Source: Balneolaceae bacterium
Lineage (GTDB): Bacteria > Bacteroidota > Rhodothermia > Balneolales > Balneolaceae
Length of the DNA: 15,186 nucleotides
Direction: 5' to 3'
Assembly: GCA_007134665.1 (NCBI GenBank)
Contig: SLKH01000027.1
Coordinates: 1-15,186 of the forward strand
Shown: piece by piece, positions 1 to 7,050 of the stretch
Position numbering within the stretch: position 1 is the stretch's first letter
Layout: each line of letters begins with the position of its first letter
Made by a program: the position numbers and the translations under genes
Notes under the pieces: generated by a model
Told to the model about the DNA's origin: nothing
The model's input: the letters and a program-made list of their open reading frames with translations, nothing else
Databases searched by the model: none

Positions 1-968
1 CGCTTTGCCAAATTCCAGATCTCCTCGCCGGTTGCACCACCATGGTTGACTATAACAAGAGCCTGGTTTTTATAAGTGCCCGTATTTCCCACTCTTTTGC
101 CCTTCCAGCCTGTTTTTTCAATCAGCCAGCCGGCTGGTACTTTTACTTTTTCATTACCCGCGGGGTAGGATGGAACTGTCTGGAATCTTTCTTCCAATTG
201 TTCAAATTCTGATTTACTGATGACCGGATTTTTAAAAAAACTTCCTGCATTACCAAGATCAGACGGATTTGGCAATTTATTTGTTCGTATTTCCACCACC
301 CCCTTATAAATATCCGATATTGATGGATTATGTATATGATTATTTTTCAACCATTCCTTTAGTGATTGATACTTCCCTTTAATACGATGCGGTGGTTTAG
401 ATAATGCAAGGGTTACAGACAAAATAACCAGTTTGTTTTTTAACTCATTTTTAAAAATACTGTCCCTGTAACCGAATCTGCAGTCATCTTTTTTATAAAC
501 TTCAATTTCCCCGGAACTCAGGTTAAAAGCTTCCAGTGAAATAAACCGGTCCTGCAATTCAACTCCGTATGCCCCGATATTTTGAATCGGTGCAGCTCCC
601 ACAGTTCCCGGGATCAATGCCAGGTTCTCTATGCCGCCCCACCCTTTTTTAACACATGCCGTAACCAATTCATGCCAATTGTTACCTCCTCCCGATTTGA
701 TAATAATCTGTTTTTCAGATTCATCAAGAATTTCCAGAAATTGAACCTCGTTTTTCAATACAAGTTGATTCACTCTTCCCCTGAACAGGATATTACTTCC
801 ACTTCCGAGCACGATTATGTTATCGTTCAATAATTTATTTTGAAATAGAACATACAGATCTCTGCTTTTTGAAATAGCTATTAATCGATCGGCAATTGCA
901 TCTACTCCCAGAGTATTATAAGGTTTCAGACTGACATTCTGCCGGATCTGTACATCAGAAGAATCCAT
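1..968 (-). CDS. murB: UDP-N-acetylenolpyruvoylglucosamine reductase MurB (3' end outside window)
   Basis: MurB is the cytoplasmic FAD enzyme that reduces UDP-GlcNAc-enolpyruvate to UDP-MurNAc with NADPH, the second committed step of peptidoglycan synthesis. From the ATG at 968-966, 322 codons are visible and open to the window edge. FAD-binding motifs are NTLGVD (residues 18-23), LGSGSNIL (54-61) and IPGTVGAAPIQNIGAYG (119-135). CRFGYRDSIFK (163-173) holds the Tyr-Arg pair of the active site (Y167, R168), and GNAGSFFKNP (239-248) holds the catalytic serine (S243). The intact Tyr-loop region and the segment ending in AGWLIE fit the type I (E. coli-like) form. The catalytic Glu near the C-terminus and roughly the last 20 residues lie beyond the edge, judged against E. 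coli MurB (342 aa). The start lies 20 bases downstream of the preceding membrane-protein gene, so the two are probably cotranscribed. No clear Shine-Dalgarno sequence is visible. Confidence 0.96.
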   Translation of the reverse strand, partial: MDSSDVQIRQNVSLKPYNTLGVDAIADRLIAISKSRDLYVLFQNKLLNDNIIVLGSGSNILFRGRVNQLVLKNEVQFLEILDESEKQIIIKSGGGNNWHELVTACVKKGWGGIENLALIPGTVGAAPIQNIGAYGVELQDRFISLEAFNLSSGEIEVYKKDDCRFGYRDSIFKNELKNKLVILSVTLALSKPPHRIKGKYQSLKEWLKNNHIHNPSISDIYKGVVEIRTNKLPNPSDLGNAGSFFKNPVISKSEFEQLEERFQTVPSYPAGNEKVKVPAGWLIEKTGWKGKRVGNTGTYKNQALVIVNHGGATGEEIWNLAK

Positions 969-988
969 TATACTTCGTTTATCTGCAC

Positions 989-2386
989 TCAAACTTTAGA
1001 TGGGTCTATTTTCATATTTGCAGTTGGCAGGAGTTTCACTCTGAGTTTTTTTACCCTGTTGTTCCGAACAGAATGAACAGTCATTTCCAGGTCTTTATAT
1101 ATCATTCGTTCACCAACATTTGGTATACGTTCTGTTAGATGGTAGATAAGTCCTCCCAGGGTTTCAAAATCATCATCAGCTGAAGTTATTTCCCTGCCAA
1201 GAATTTCTTCCATATCATCAAGATCAATTTTAGCATCAAAAATAAAGACTCCACTTTTGAATTGGGTATATAATTTTTCTTCCTCTTCATCATATTCATC
1301 ACCCAAATCGCCGACAATTTCTTCCAGGATATCATCAAGTGTTACAAGCCCTTCAGTACCACCATATTCATCTACAACAATGGCCAGGTGTGTCTTCTCC
1401 TGTTGAAAATCGCGCAGAAGATCATCAAGCTTTTTCGTAGCCGGTATAAACAGTGCTTTCCTGGCTATACTTTTCCAGTTAATCGAAGTTTCATCCATGT
1501 CCGAATTTATATAAGGCAGCACATCCTTGGCGTAGATGATTCCAAGTATATTATCAAGGTCATTTTCGTAGAGCGGCATTCTCGATAATCCCTTTTCTCT
1601 GATCAGGGTGATTACTTCATCCAGTGTCTGTTCAACCGAAACCGCCACGATGTTGACCCTGGATATCATGATTTCTCGTACGATTGTATGGCCGAATTCA
1701 ATTACATTTTCAATGATCTCACGTTCGTCAACATGAATTGAACCGGATTGCTCCCCAACTTCAGCCATTGCTTTGAGGTCATCGGTAGTCATTTTACTTG
1801 TCGGTTTCGGGAGGCGTTTTTCGATTGCCATCGTGCTGTTGGCAATCAATTTTGAAATTGGATTAAGTAAAATGAAATGAATGTAAATGAACAGCGCAAA
1901 ACGCCTTGACATTTTAAGTGGGTTGTTAATCGATATGATCTTTGGTGTAATCTCACTGAGAATAAGTATCATAAAAGTGAGTACCACAATTTCAATGGCA
2001 TAAACGATCACTTCCGACACGATTAAATATGCAGCGATCCGTCCGGTCAGAACTGCAGCGAAAACTGATGTAAATATGTTTGCAAATGTATTCCCTATCA
2101 AAATGGTTGCCAGCAAACGACGTGGCTTTTCAAGCATCCGGATGATTTTTACATCCCGGCCACCGGGTTTCTGATCCCTGTCCAGTTTGTCCATTTGATT
2201 AACGAGAGAAAAGAATGCGACTTCAGCACCGGAAAAAATTGCACTCAGGACCAACCCCAAAAAAATGATTAGCAGATAAATAGACAGGGAAATGACGCTT
2301 AATGGCTCAGCGATTTCAGCCAAATCCGCACTGTTTTGGAGTGCGATATGTAAACTGTTACTTGGAGGTTCGTCTAATGTTTCCAA
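989..2386 (-). CDS. CNNM/CBS-domain membrane protein of the CorC-HlyC family, GldE-like
   Basis: This 465-aa inner-membrane protein has the full architecture of the CorC/HlyC ('hemolysin family') group. After a hydrophilic 30-residue N-terminus comes a DUF21/CNNM transmembrane domain with hydrophobic segments near residues 31-50, 91-113, 121-145 and 162-180, including FSGAEVAFFS (51-60) and LSEITPK (143-149). A CBS pair covers about 230-380 and contains LSRMPLYE and AIVVDEYGGTEGLVTLDD. The acidic stretch DLGDEYDEEEE (380-390) links to a C-terminal CorC_HlyC domain (about 395-458). Relatives are linked to Mg2+/Co2+ export, and the Bacteroidota branch includes the gliding-associated GldE. Linkage to ssb upstream resembles the ssb-gldE order I recall from Flavobacterium, which is why GldE-like is suggested; no other gld gene is visible, so a motility role is unsupported. 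It is separated from ssb by a stem-loop and is probably cotranscribed with murB. Confidence 0.9.
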   Translation of the reverse strand: METLDEPPSNSLHIALQNSADLAEIAEPLSVISLSIYLLIIFLGLVLSAIFSGAEVAFFSLVNQMDKLDRDQKPGGRDVKIIRMLEKPRRLLATILIGNTFANIFTSVFAAVLTGRIAAYLIVSEVIVYAIEIVVLTFMILILSEITPKIISINNPLKMSRRFALFIYIHFILLNPISKLIANSTMAIEKRLPKPTSKMTTDDLKAMAEVGEQSGSIHVDEREIIENVIEFGHTIVREIMISRVNIVAVSVEQTLDEVITLIREKGLSRMPLYENDLDNILGIIYAKDVLPYINSDMDETSINWKSIARKALFIPATKKLDDLLRDFQQEKTHLAIVVDEYGGTEGLVTLDDILEEIVGDLGDEYDEEEEKLYTQFKSGVFIFDAKIDLDDMEEILGREITSADDDFETLGGLIYHLTERIPNVGERMIYKDLEMTVHSVRNNRVKKLRVKLLPTANMKIDPSKV

Positions 2387-2427
2387 TAACGGTTCGTTTA
2401 TTGAAATGTAATCTGTCGTATCGACAT

Positions 2428-2462
2428 AAATTAGTGGCAGTCATATAACTGCCACTCAATTT
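2428..2462 (-). terminator. Strong stem-loop between ssb and the GldE-like gene; possible terminator or attenuator
   Basis: AGTGGCAGT (2433-2441) and ACTGCCACT (2448-2456) form a perfect 9-bp stem around a 6-base loop. It is extended by AAATT/AATTT (2428-2432 with 2458-2462) past one bulged base at 2457. There is no long T-run directly after it on either strand, so termination may be partial. An RNA-processing or stability element between ssb and its downstream neighbour is equally possible. The structure is seen directly; its role is inferred. Confidence 0.6.
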
Positions 2463-2472
2463 AATAATTTTG

Positions 2473-2487
2473 AAGGTAACTTACCTT
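2473..2487. repeat. Small palindrome AAGGTAA-C-TTACCTT just after ssb
   Basis: This is a perfect 7-bp inverted repeat with one central base, 8 bases beyond the ssb stop codon and 10 bases before the larger stem-loop. On the ssb sense strand it is preceded by a further GGTAA copy, giving a short GGTAAGGTAAG run. It could be a protein-binding site or a minor hairpin. Nothing identifies a ligand, and the 1-base loop argues against a stable RNA hairpin in this exact form. Confidence 0.45.
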
Positions 2488-2495
2488 ACCTGAGG

Positions 2496-2936
2496 TTAAA
2501 ATGGAAGATCATCATCCATATCGTCAAAGGAATCATCAATATTTGAGGCATTAGCCATCTGTTTATTGTTTGATTCCTGCTTCATTCCGCCGCCTCCAGA
2601 GCCAGACCGGCTGTCGAGCATAGTGAGGGTCAATGCTTTGATTTCCGTAGTATATCGCTTTTGACCTTCCTTGTCCTCCCATTCCCTGGTCTGGATCGGC
2701 CCTTCTATATAAACAAGTGATCCTTTTTTCAGATATTCCTGGCATATTTCAGCAGTCCTGCCCCAAGCAACAACCCGGTGCCATTCGGTTCGTTCCTGCA
2801 GTTCACCATTTCTGTCTTTGAACCGTTCACTGGTTGCTATGCTTAATGTAGCTACAGCCGTATTCGATTGCGTGTACCGGACCTCAGGGTCCTGGCCAAG
2901 TCTCCCTATGATCATTGCCTTATTGAGTGAACTCAT
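2496..2936 (-). CDS. ssb: Single-stranded DNA-binding protein SSB
   Basis: SSB coats single-stranded DNA during replication, recombination and repair. The 146-aa sequence begins MSSLNKAMIIGRLGQDPEVR and continues as an OB-fold to about residue 108, with the ssDNA-stacking aromatic region EWHRVVAWGR (51-60) and VYIEGPIQTREWEDK (75-89). A low-complexity Gly/Asn/Gln linker (about 110-132) follows. The protein ends in the acidic tip DDMDDDLPF, the docking peptide for SSB partners such as RecO, exonuclease I and PriA in well-studied bacteria. Length and layout match typical bacterial SSBs. The gene lies 100 bases after dapD, so it may have its own promoter, and a stem-loop follows its stop codon. 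Only a weak AGGT sequence, not a full Shine-Dalgarno site, is seen upstream of the ATG. Confidence 0.97.
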   Translation of the reverse strand: MSSLNKAMIIGRLGQDPEVRYTQSNTAVATLSIATSERFKDRNGELQERTEWHRVVAWGRTAEICQEYLKKGSLVYIEGPIQTREWEDKEGQKRYTTEIKALTLTMLDSRSGSGGGGMKQESNNKQMANASNIDDSFDDMDDDLPF

Positions 2937-2970
2937 AGTGTATTACCTAATTTTTATTTAAGATTAACTC

Positions 2971-2999
2971 CTTATAGTATAAGAACTGTCAGAAAGCAA
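2971..2999 (-). promoter_or_regulatory. Possible sigma70-like promoter for ssb
   Basis: On the minus strand, TTGCTT (2999-2994) is followed after 17 bases by TATAAG (2976-2971), about 35 bases upstream of the ssb ATG in the dapD-ssb spacer. Spacing is ideal, but both hexamers are imperfect, and Bacteroidota often use different -7/-33 elements. It is therefore only a candidate. Confidence 0.3.
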
Positions 3000-3036
3000 T
3001 TCCTTACAGTTTTTCAGAAATTTATTTCATCACAGA

Positions 3037-3783
3037 TTATCGCAATGCATCTTCAAGTTCGAGTGATGCGTCACTGCCTTGATCTCTGTATTTTATTATT
3101 AATGCACAGGATACGGAGAGCCCTGTTGCATCTGCCCATTCAGAACCAACCGGCCGGGTGCCCGGCACAACAACAGCTCCTTCAGGAATGGGTGCACCTT
3201 TGCCAAGTTGTTTCTCATTTACACAATCATAAACCGGAACAGATTTAGACAGAACAACCCCTGGTGCAATAACAGCACGTTTTCTTACAAGAATCCCTTC
3301 AACAATTACTGCTCCGGCCCCGATAAAGCAATTATCTTCAATAACAACGGGACTCAATCCAACAGGTTCAAGCACACCACCCAGTTGTACTCCGGCAGAT
3401 AAATGAACATTCTTTCCTACCTGGGCACAGGATCCAACCAAGGCATGGCTATCGATCATTGAGCCTTCATCTACATATGCTCCGGTATTTACATAAGCAG
3501 GGGGCATGATAATCACTCCGGGCGCAATGTAAGAACCGCGGCGGACGGAACTGCCACCGGGAACCATTCTGACTTTATCACCAACAGTAAATTTCCGGGG
3601 TGACAGGTTATGTTTGTCAACAAAACCTTCGTAAGCACCTTCATACTCTTCATTTTTACCTGCTTTAAATGCATCTAAAATTGCATTCTTCACTTCCACA
3701 TTTGCTTTCCAGTCGTCACCGACCGGCTCAGCTGCTCTGATTTCACCTTTCTCAAGGAGTTCCAATGTTTGTTCCCATTTCAT
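3037..3783 (-). CDS. dapD: 2,3,4,5-tetrahydropyridine-2,6-dicarboxylate N-succinyltransferase DapD, short N-terminal form
   Basis: DapD transfers succinyl from succinyl-CoA to tetrahydrodipicolinate, committing the pathway to the succinylase branch of diaminopimelate synthesis. The 248-aa protein shows the left-handed beta-helix of hexapeptide-repeat acyltransferases from about residue 75 to 200. It carries PPAYVNTGAYVDEGSMIDSHALVGSCAQVGKNVHLS and GGVLEP...VIEDNCFIGA, the signature blocks of DapD. It is shorter than E. coli DapD (274 aa): alignment by eye starts near residue 30 of that protein, so most of the N-terminal helical region is absent. An in-frame TAA lies six codons before the ATG, so the short start is real unless there is a sequencing error. 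Its ATG lies 7 bases after the dapA stop, which indicates the same operon. Confidence 0.95.
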   Translation of the reverse strand: MKWEQTLELLEKGEIRAAEPVGDDWKANVEVKNAILDAFKAGKNEEYEGAYEGFVDKHNLSPRKFTVGDKVRMVPGGSSVRRGSYIAPGVIIMPPAYVNTGAYVDEGSMIDSHALVGSCAQVGKNVHLSAGVQLGGVLEPVGLSPVVIEDNCFIGAGAVIVEGILVRKRAVIAPGVVLSKSVPVYDCVNEKQLGKGAPIPEGAVVVPGTRPVGSEWADATGLSVSCALIIKYRDQGSDASLELEDALR

Positions 3784-3790
3784 ACTACTG

Positions 3791-4684
3791 CTAAATTTTT
3801 ATTTTATGATTTGAATACCAATCTGAAATCGATTCATCCGCCAGATACAAATTTTCTTTATCCACAAGTTCACGGCTTGTCAATGGCAGCCTTAGAGCAG
3901 CGCTTTGAATCCAGCCCTTCTCGACCATCAATACTTTTACCGGAATCGGGTTTGAAACTGAAAAAAGTGCCCGAATAGCCGGCGGCCACACCTCCTCAAA
4001 CGATGAGGTCTCCTTCTGTAAAGATAATTCAACATACCGCTTGGTTGCTTCAGGCCATACATTGGATGCCACTGAAACCAGGCCGTTACAGCCAGCTTCC
4101 ACAAATACCGGGAGCATTTTGTCATCTCCACTATATATTGGAAGTTTCGGTGTTGTATTTCTGAATGCCCGGTAATCAGAAATATCACCACTCGCTTCTT
4201 TCAGGCTCCACATGTTTTCGTGATCGAATAATCTTTTAATAACTGCAGGTGGAATCTCAATCCCGGTTCGTCCCGGAATATTATAAAGCATGCAAGGCTT
4301 ATCAGATGCATCAAGCAATGACCTGAACCACTGCTCCATGCCAACCGGCCCGGGTTTGGAATACAGAGGTGATACCAGCAGAAATGCATCAATATTGAGA
4401 GCATTACAACCTTTGATCCATTTACTCTGTTTTTCAAGATTAAATCCCCCCACACCCACCATCACAGGTGTGCCCGGGTTTATATCCGATACAAAGTTGA
4501 CAATTGATACTTTTTCTTCATCACCAAGGGCCAGGCCCTCCCCTGTACTTCCCATTAAAAGTATTCCATTACCTGCAGCTTCCTGTCGTTTGATAATCGA
4601 CTCCAGGCCCCGAAAATCCACTGAGCCGTCGCTGTTCATCGGGGTTACAAGTGCTGTCCATAATGTAATATCTCTAAAAGTCAT
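3791..4684 (-). CDS. dapA: 4-hydroxy-tetrahydrodipicolinate synthase DapA
   Basis: DapA condenses pyruvate with aspartate semialdehyde, the branch point into diaminopimelate and lysine. The 297-aa sequence is a complete TIM barrel of normal length. The Schiff-base lysine is K162 in SLKEASGD. Y134 in MLYNIPGRTG is the proton-relay tyrosine and R139 the carboxylate-binding arginine. Y108 in SPLYSKP matches the tyrosine contributed across the dimer interface. The usual G-T-T-G-E substrate loop reads GSTGEG (45-50), so the first catalytic-triad threonine (T44 in E. coli) is replaced by serine (S46), which keeps the hydroxyl. Its ATG overlaps the TGA of dapB as ATGA, which suggests translational coupling. 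Other members of this aldolase family (N-acetylneuraminate lyase, KDG aldolase) are possible in isolation, but the flanking dapB and dapD settle the assignment. Confidence 0.96.
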   Translation of the reverse strand: MTFRDITLWTALVTPMNSDGSVDFRGLESIIKRQEAAGNGILLMGSTGEGLALGDEEKVSIVNFVSDINPGTPVMVGVGGFNLEKQSKWIKGCNALNIDAFLLVSPLYSKPGPVGMEQWFRSLLDASDKPCMLYNIPGRTGIEIPPAVIKRLFDHENMWSLKEASGDISDYRAFRNTTPKLPIYSGDDKMLPVFVEAGCNGLVSVASNVWPEATKRYVELSLQKETSSFEEVWPPAIRALFSVSNPIPVKVLMVEKGWIQSAALRLPLTSRELVDKENLYLADESISDWYSNHKIKI

Positions 4685-5361
4685 ATTTCGTTACTAAATG
4701 CCAGATCTATAATTGATTCGAAAGTATACATCCCGGGTAATATGGAAGTTTTGTTTACCAGGAACCGGGCGGTCCAGATTGCTCCCTGAGCAAAAACCGC
4801 ACGATCATGTGCTTCATGTTTCAGAAAAAGAGATTCAAATTCAGTCTTAACATGCAGGGAATGGATACCTTTTACATCGCCTTCCCGGTTATGAGAGATC
4901 CAGACGTTGTCAACACCCAGCCATTCCTGCCATTTAAGTGCTGTTCCGCTGGGAGCATCCAATTTATCTTTGTGATGAATTTCATGAATATGAAACTCAG
5001 GATCCTGTAGAAAATGTGAACCTTTCCCAACTGCCTGAAGACACTTTCTCATAATATTCATGCCAAGGCTGAAATTCGATGCAATCACCCATTTAGCTCC
5101 GGCAACCTTAATCTTTTCAGGGAGATCTTCCGGCCATTTATAACCGGTCGTACCCCAGGCTGCTGGAATGCCGGAAGATAATACAGGTTCAATCAACTCA
5201 TCCGCAGCAATTCCAGGTACAAAAATAATAGCAACGTCACAATTCTTCAGTTCTTCAGCAGTCGGCTTATTGTCTTCATTAAATACGACAACATCTTCAT
5301 CTTTCAGGAGTTTTTTGACATATCCACCGGTTTTCCCATCACCTATCAGTGCTGTTTTCAT
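4681..5361 (-). CDS. dapB: 4-hydroxy-tetrahydrodipicolinate reductase DapB
   Basis: DapB reduces the DapA product to tetrahydrodipicolinate using NAD(P)H. The 226-aa protein begins MKTALIGDGKTGGYV, a Rossmann nucleotide-binding loop (G7-G13). GTTGY (70-74) and ASNFSLGMN (94-102) are family motifs. HHKDKLDAPSGTAL (129-142) contains the catalytic pair H129 and K133, equivalent to H159 and K163 of E. coli, plus the substrate-binding SGT loop. At 226 aa it is shorter than the E. coli enzyme (273 aa), with the shortening in the N-terminal dinucleotide domain and loops; I recall compact forms as common in Bacteroidota. It lies 13 bases after lysC and overlaps dapA by 4 bases, in the middle of the lysC-dapBAD cluster. 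Confidence 0.95.
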   Translation of the reverse strand: MKTALIGDGKTGGYVKKLLKDEDVVVFNEDNKPTAEELKNCDVAIIFVPGIAADELIEPVLSSGIPAAWGTTGYKWPEDLPEKIKVAGAKWVIASNFSLGMNIMRKCLQAVGKGSHFLQDPEFHIHEIHHKDKLDAPSGTALKWQEWLGVDNVWISHNREGDVKGIHSLHVKTEFESLFLKHEAHDRAVFAQGAIWTARFLVNKTSILPGMYTFESIIDLAFSNEI

Positions 5362-5374
5362 TTTATGGTTAATT

Positions 5375-6733
5375 TCAGTTTTCTACTTTTTGAGGAATGA
5401 AATATTTATGAAGTTTCTGCACCACTGATGCCGCTTTCTGCTGATCAACCAGAAAACAGAGATTATGAGAGCTTGCCCCGTGACAAATCATCCGTATGTT
5501 GATGTTATCAAGCATATTAAATAAGGGCCCGCTTACACCAGCAGTTGAATCCAGATTATTACCGACAAGTGCAATTAAAGCAAGGTCTTTTTCAACCTGA
5601 ACTTCAGCAATACTCTCAAGTTCCTTGATCATTTCAGGTGAGAGACGCTGTAGAAGCCCCGTCTGATTGGTATCGATCGTCAGTGAAACACTCACTTCAC
5701 TGGTTGTAACAAGGTCGACACTGATCTTATATTCGGCCAAAATCTGGAACAGCTTTGCCAGAAATCCATGGCGGTGAAGCATATCAAGACTATGTACCGT
5801 AATAAGAGTTTGTTCGGGTCGCAGAGAAATCGCCCTGATTATCGGTTTATCAAGAGTATTTTTCACTATCCACGTGCCAGGCTGATCCGGGTAGATACTG
5901 GACCCTACATAAACTTTTATATTTTTTCTGATCGCCGGTTTCAAAGTAGCAGGATGTAAAACTTTGGCACCAAAAAAGGAGAGCTCCGCTGCTTCATCAA
6001 AAGTCATTTCGGTAATGGGTACGGCATCTGAACAGATCCTTGGATCTGTTGTATAGATCGCATTTACATCGGTCCAGATCTCAAGTACATCTGCATCCAG
6101 GGCTTCAGCCAGCAATGCTGCGGTATAGTCACTGCCTCCGCGGCCAAGAGTAGTGGTAATTTCTGCTTTATCAGAACCAATAAAACCCTGGGTAACCAAT
6201 CTTTTGGATTTGATCTCCGGTAACAAAAACTTCTCTGCCCTGTCACGAATCTGATCGACAAGTGGCTCCGCATCACCATATTGAGAATTGGTTTTTATAA
6301 TTTTTCGCGCATCAACATAAGCTGCTTCAATTCCCTTGCTGTTGAGCAGGCCGGTAAAGAGTGTTGAAGAGAGGCGCTCCCCGTAAGATAACAGCGTATC
6401 CATTTCCCGAATATCGTGCGGTTCCGCTGATTCTATTTTCGCCTTCAATCCACTTAAAAGTTCGTCAAGCATTTTCTGGTATTCATCCGGCAAATTCAAA
6501 TCACTAAGAATGTTATGGTGATTTTCTTTGATCTGCTCAAAAACTGATAATCGTGCGGATAGGTCGTCAATGGTTGCGAGTGAAGCAAGCAGATTGGTTG
6601 TACCGGATGTTGCACTTAATACAATTATCCGCTTGTCGCTGTCAAATTCAATAATAGATGCACACCGGTTCATGGCATTTGCATCAGCAAGACTTGTTCC
6701 ACCAAACTTTGCAACTTTAATTAAATCAGGCAT
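5375..6733 (-). CDS. lysC: Aspartate kinase, lysine-sensitive AKIII type
   Basis: Aspartate kinase phosphorylates aspartate, the first step towards lysine/diaminopimelate, threonine and methionine. The 452-aa protein aligns by eye along its whole length with E. coli LysC (449 aa) with nearly the same numbering. It has KFGGTS (9-14), E119 in SYGER, TTTLGRGGSD (193-202) with R198 and D202, and WTDVNAIYTTDPR (220-232). Two C-terminal ACT domains follow (about 310-380 and 393-450), with MLHRHGFL (318-325), SVDLVTTSEVSVS (338-350) and MICHGASSHNLCFLV. It lacks a homoserine dehydrogenase domain. Lysine feedback inhibition is likely from family membership; position 321, serine in E. coli, is arginine here. 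It is the first gene of the lysC-dapBAD cluster and diverges from the mini-protein gene across 330 bases. No lysine riboswitch is recognisable upstream. Confidence 0.96.
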   Translation of the reverse strand: MPDLIKVAKFGGTSLADANAMNRCASIIEFDSDKRIIVLSATSGTTNLLASLATIDDLSARLSVFEQIKENHHNILSDLNLPDEYQKMLDELLSGLKAKIESAEPHDIREMDTLLSYGERLSSTLFTGLLNSKGIEAAYVDARKIIKTNSQYGDAEPLVDQIRDRAEKFLLPEIKSKRLVTQGFIGSDKAEITTTLGRGGSDYTAALLAEALDADVLEIWTDVNAIYTTDPRICSDAVPITEMTFDEAAELSFFGAKVLHPATLKPAIRKNIKVYVGSSIYPDQPGTWIVKNTLDKPIIRAISLRPEQTLITVHSLDMLHRHGFLAKLFQILAEYKISVDLVTTSEVSVSLTIDTNQTGLLQRLSPEMIKELESIAEVQVEKDLALIALVGNNLDSTAGVSGPLFNMLDNINIRMICHGASSHNLCFLVDQQKAASVVQKLHKYFIPQKVEN

Positions 6734-6870
6734 AAATAATTCATATTCATAATTCGGCTCTGAAGATACAAAAATGATATTCTGTTATTGAACCAAAATT
6801 TATTTTTACTGCTGATAACTGAGATATTAGTTAAGCACGGCAAAATACCCAACTTTATGGAAAAACACCT

Positions 6871-6896
6871 ATATCACTTTGAATTAATATCACTTT
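6871..6896. repeat. Direct repeat ATATCACTTT, two copies 16 bases apart
   Basis: Identical 10-mers lie at 6871-6880 and 6887-6896 with a 6-base gap, in the lysC upstream spacer. The 16-base period is about one and a half helical turns. Tandem half-sites for a transcription factor are possible, but nothing names the factor, and the AT-rich context raises the chance of coincidence. Confidence 0.4.
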
Positions 6897-6961
6897 AATC
6901 TATACGAGATTACACATACTGTTCCGGAAATACGCTCGGGAGCTTCAAACCGTTGTATAAC

Positions 6962-6987
6962 TGACAGATTTTTTTCGTAATTTGTCA
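6962..6987. promoter_or_regulatory. Imperfect dyad TGACAGATT / AATTTGTCA upstream of the mini-protein gene
   Basis: TGACAGATT (6962-6970) and AATTTGTCA (6979-6987) form a 9-bp inverted repeat around 8 bases, with one G-T pair on the plus strand. It lies about 77 bases before the mini-gene start. It could be an operator on DNA or a hairpin in a leader RNA. The spacing and symmetry are seen directly; the function is unknown. Confidence 0.4.
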
Positions 6988-7050
6988 AAATTGCTATCAG
7001 ACGGTTTTTCTCGTCATTAGAATCTTATTCATTAAATTTTAAACAACGAT

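Noticed and set aside
582..833. 83-codon plus-strand frame antisense to murB
   Set aside because: Its sequence is explained by the murB coding strand, and it shows no domain or initiation signal.
4290..4697. 135-codon plus-strand frame antisense to dapA
   Set aside because: It mirrors the dapA coding strand, with no start signal or recognisable product.
6734..6860. Lysine riboswitch upstream of lysC
   Set aside because: I could not find the long multi-helix junction or conserved purine-rich core expected of that RNA class. An Rfam covariance search would settle it.
6857..6898. Tiny plus-strand frame MEKHLYHFELISL in the lysC spacer, considered as a leader peptide
   Set aside because: It is on the opposite strand from lysC, has no ribosome-binding site and no run of a single regulatory amino acid, and it coincides with the direct repeat.
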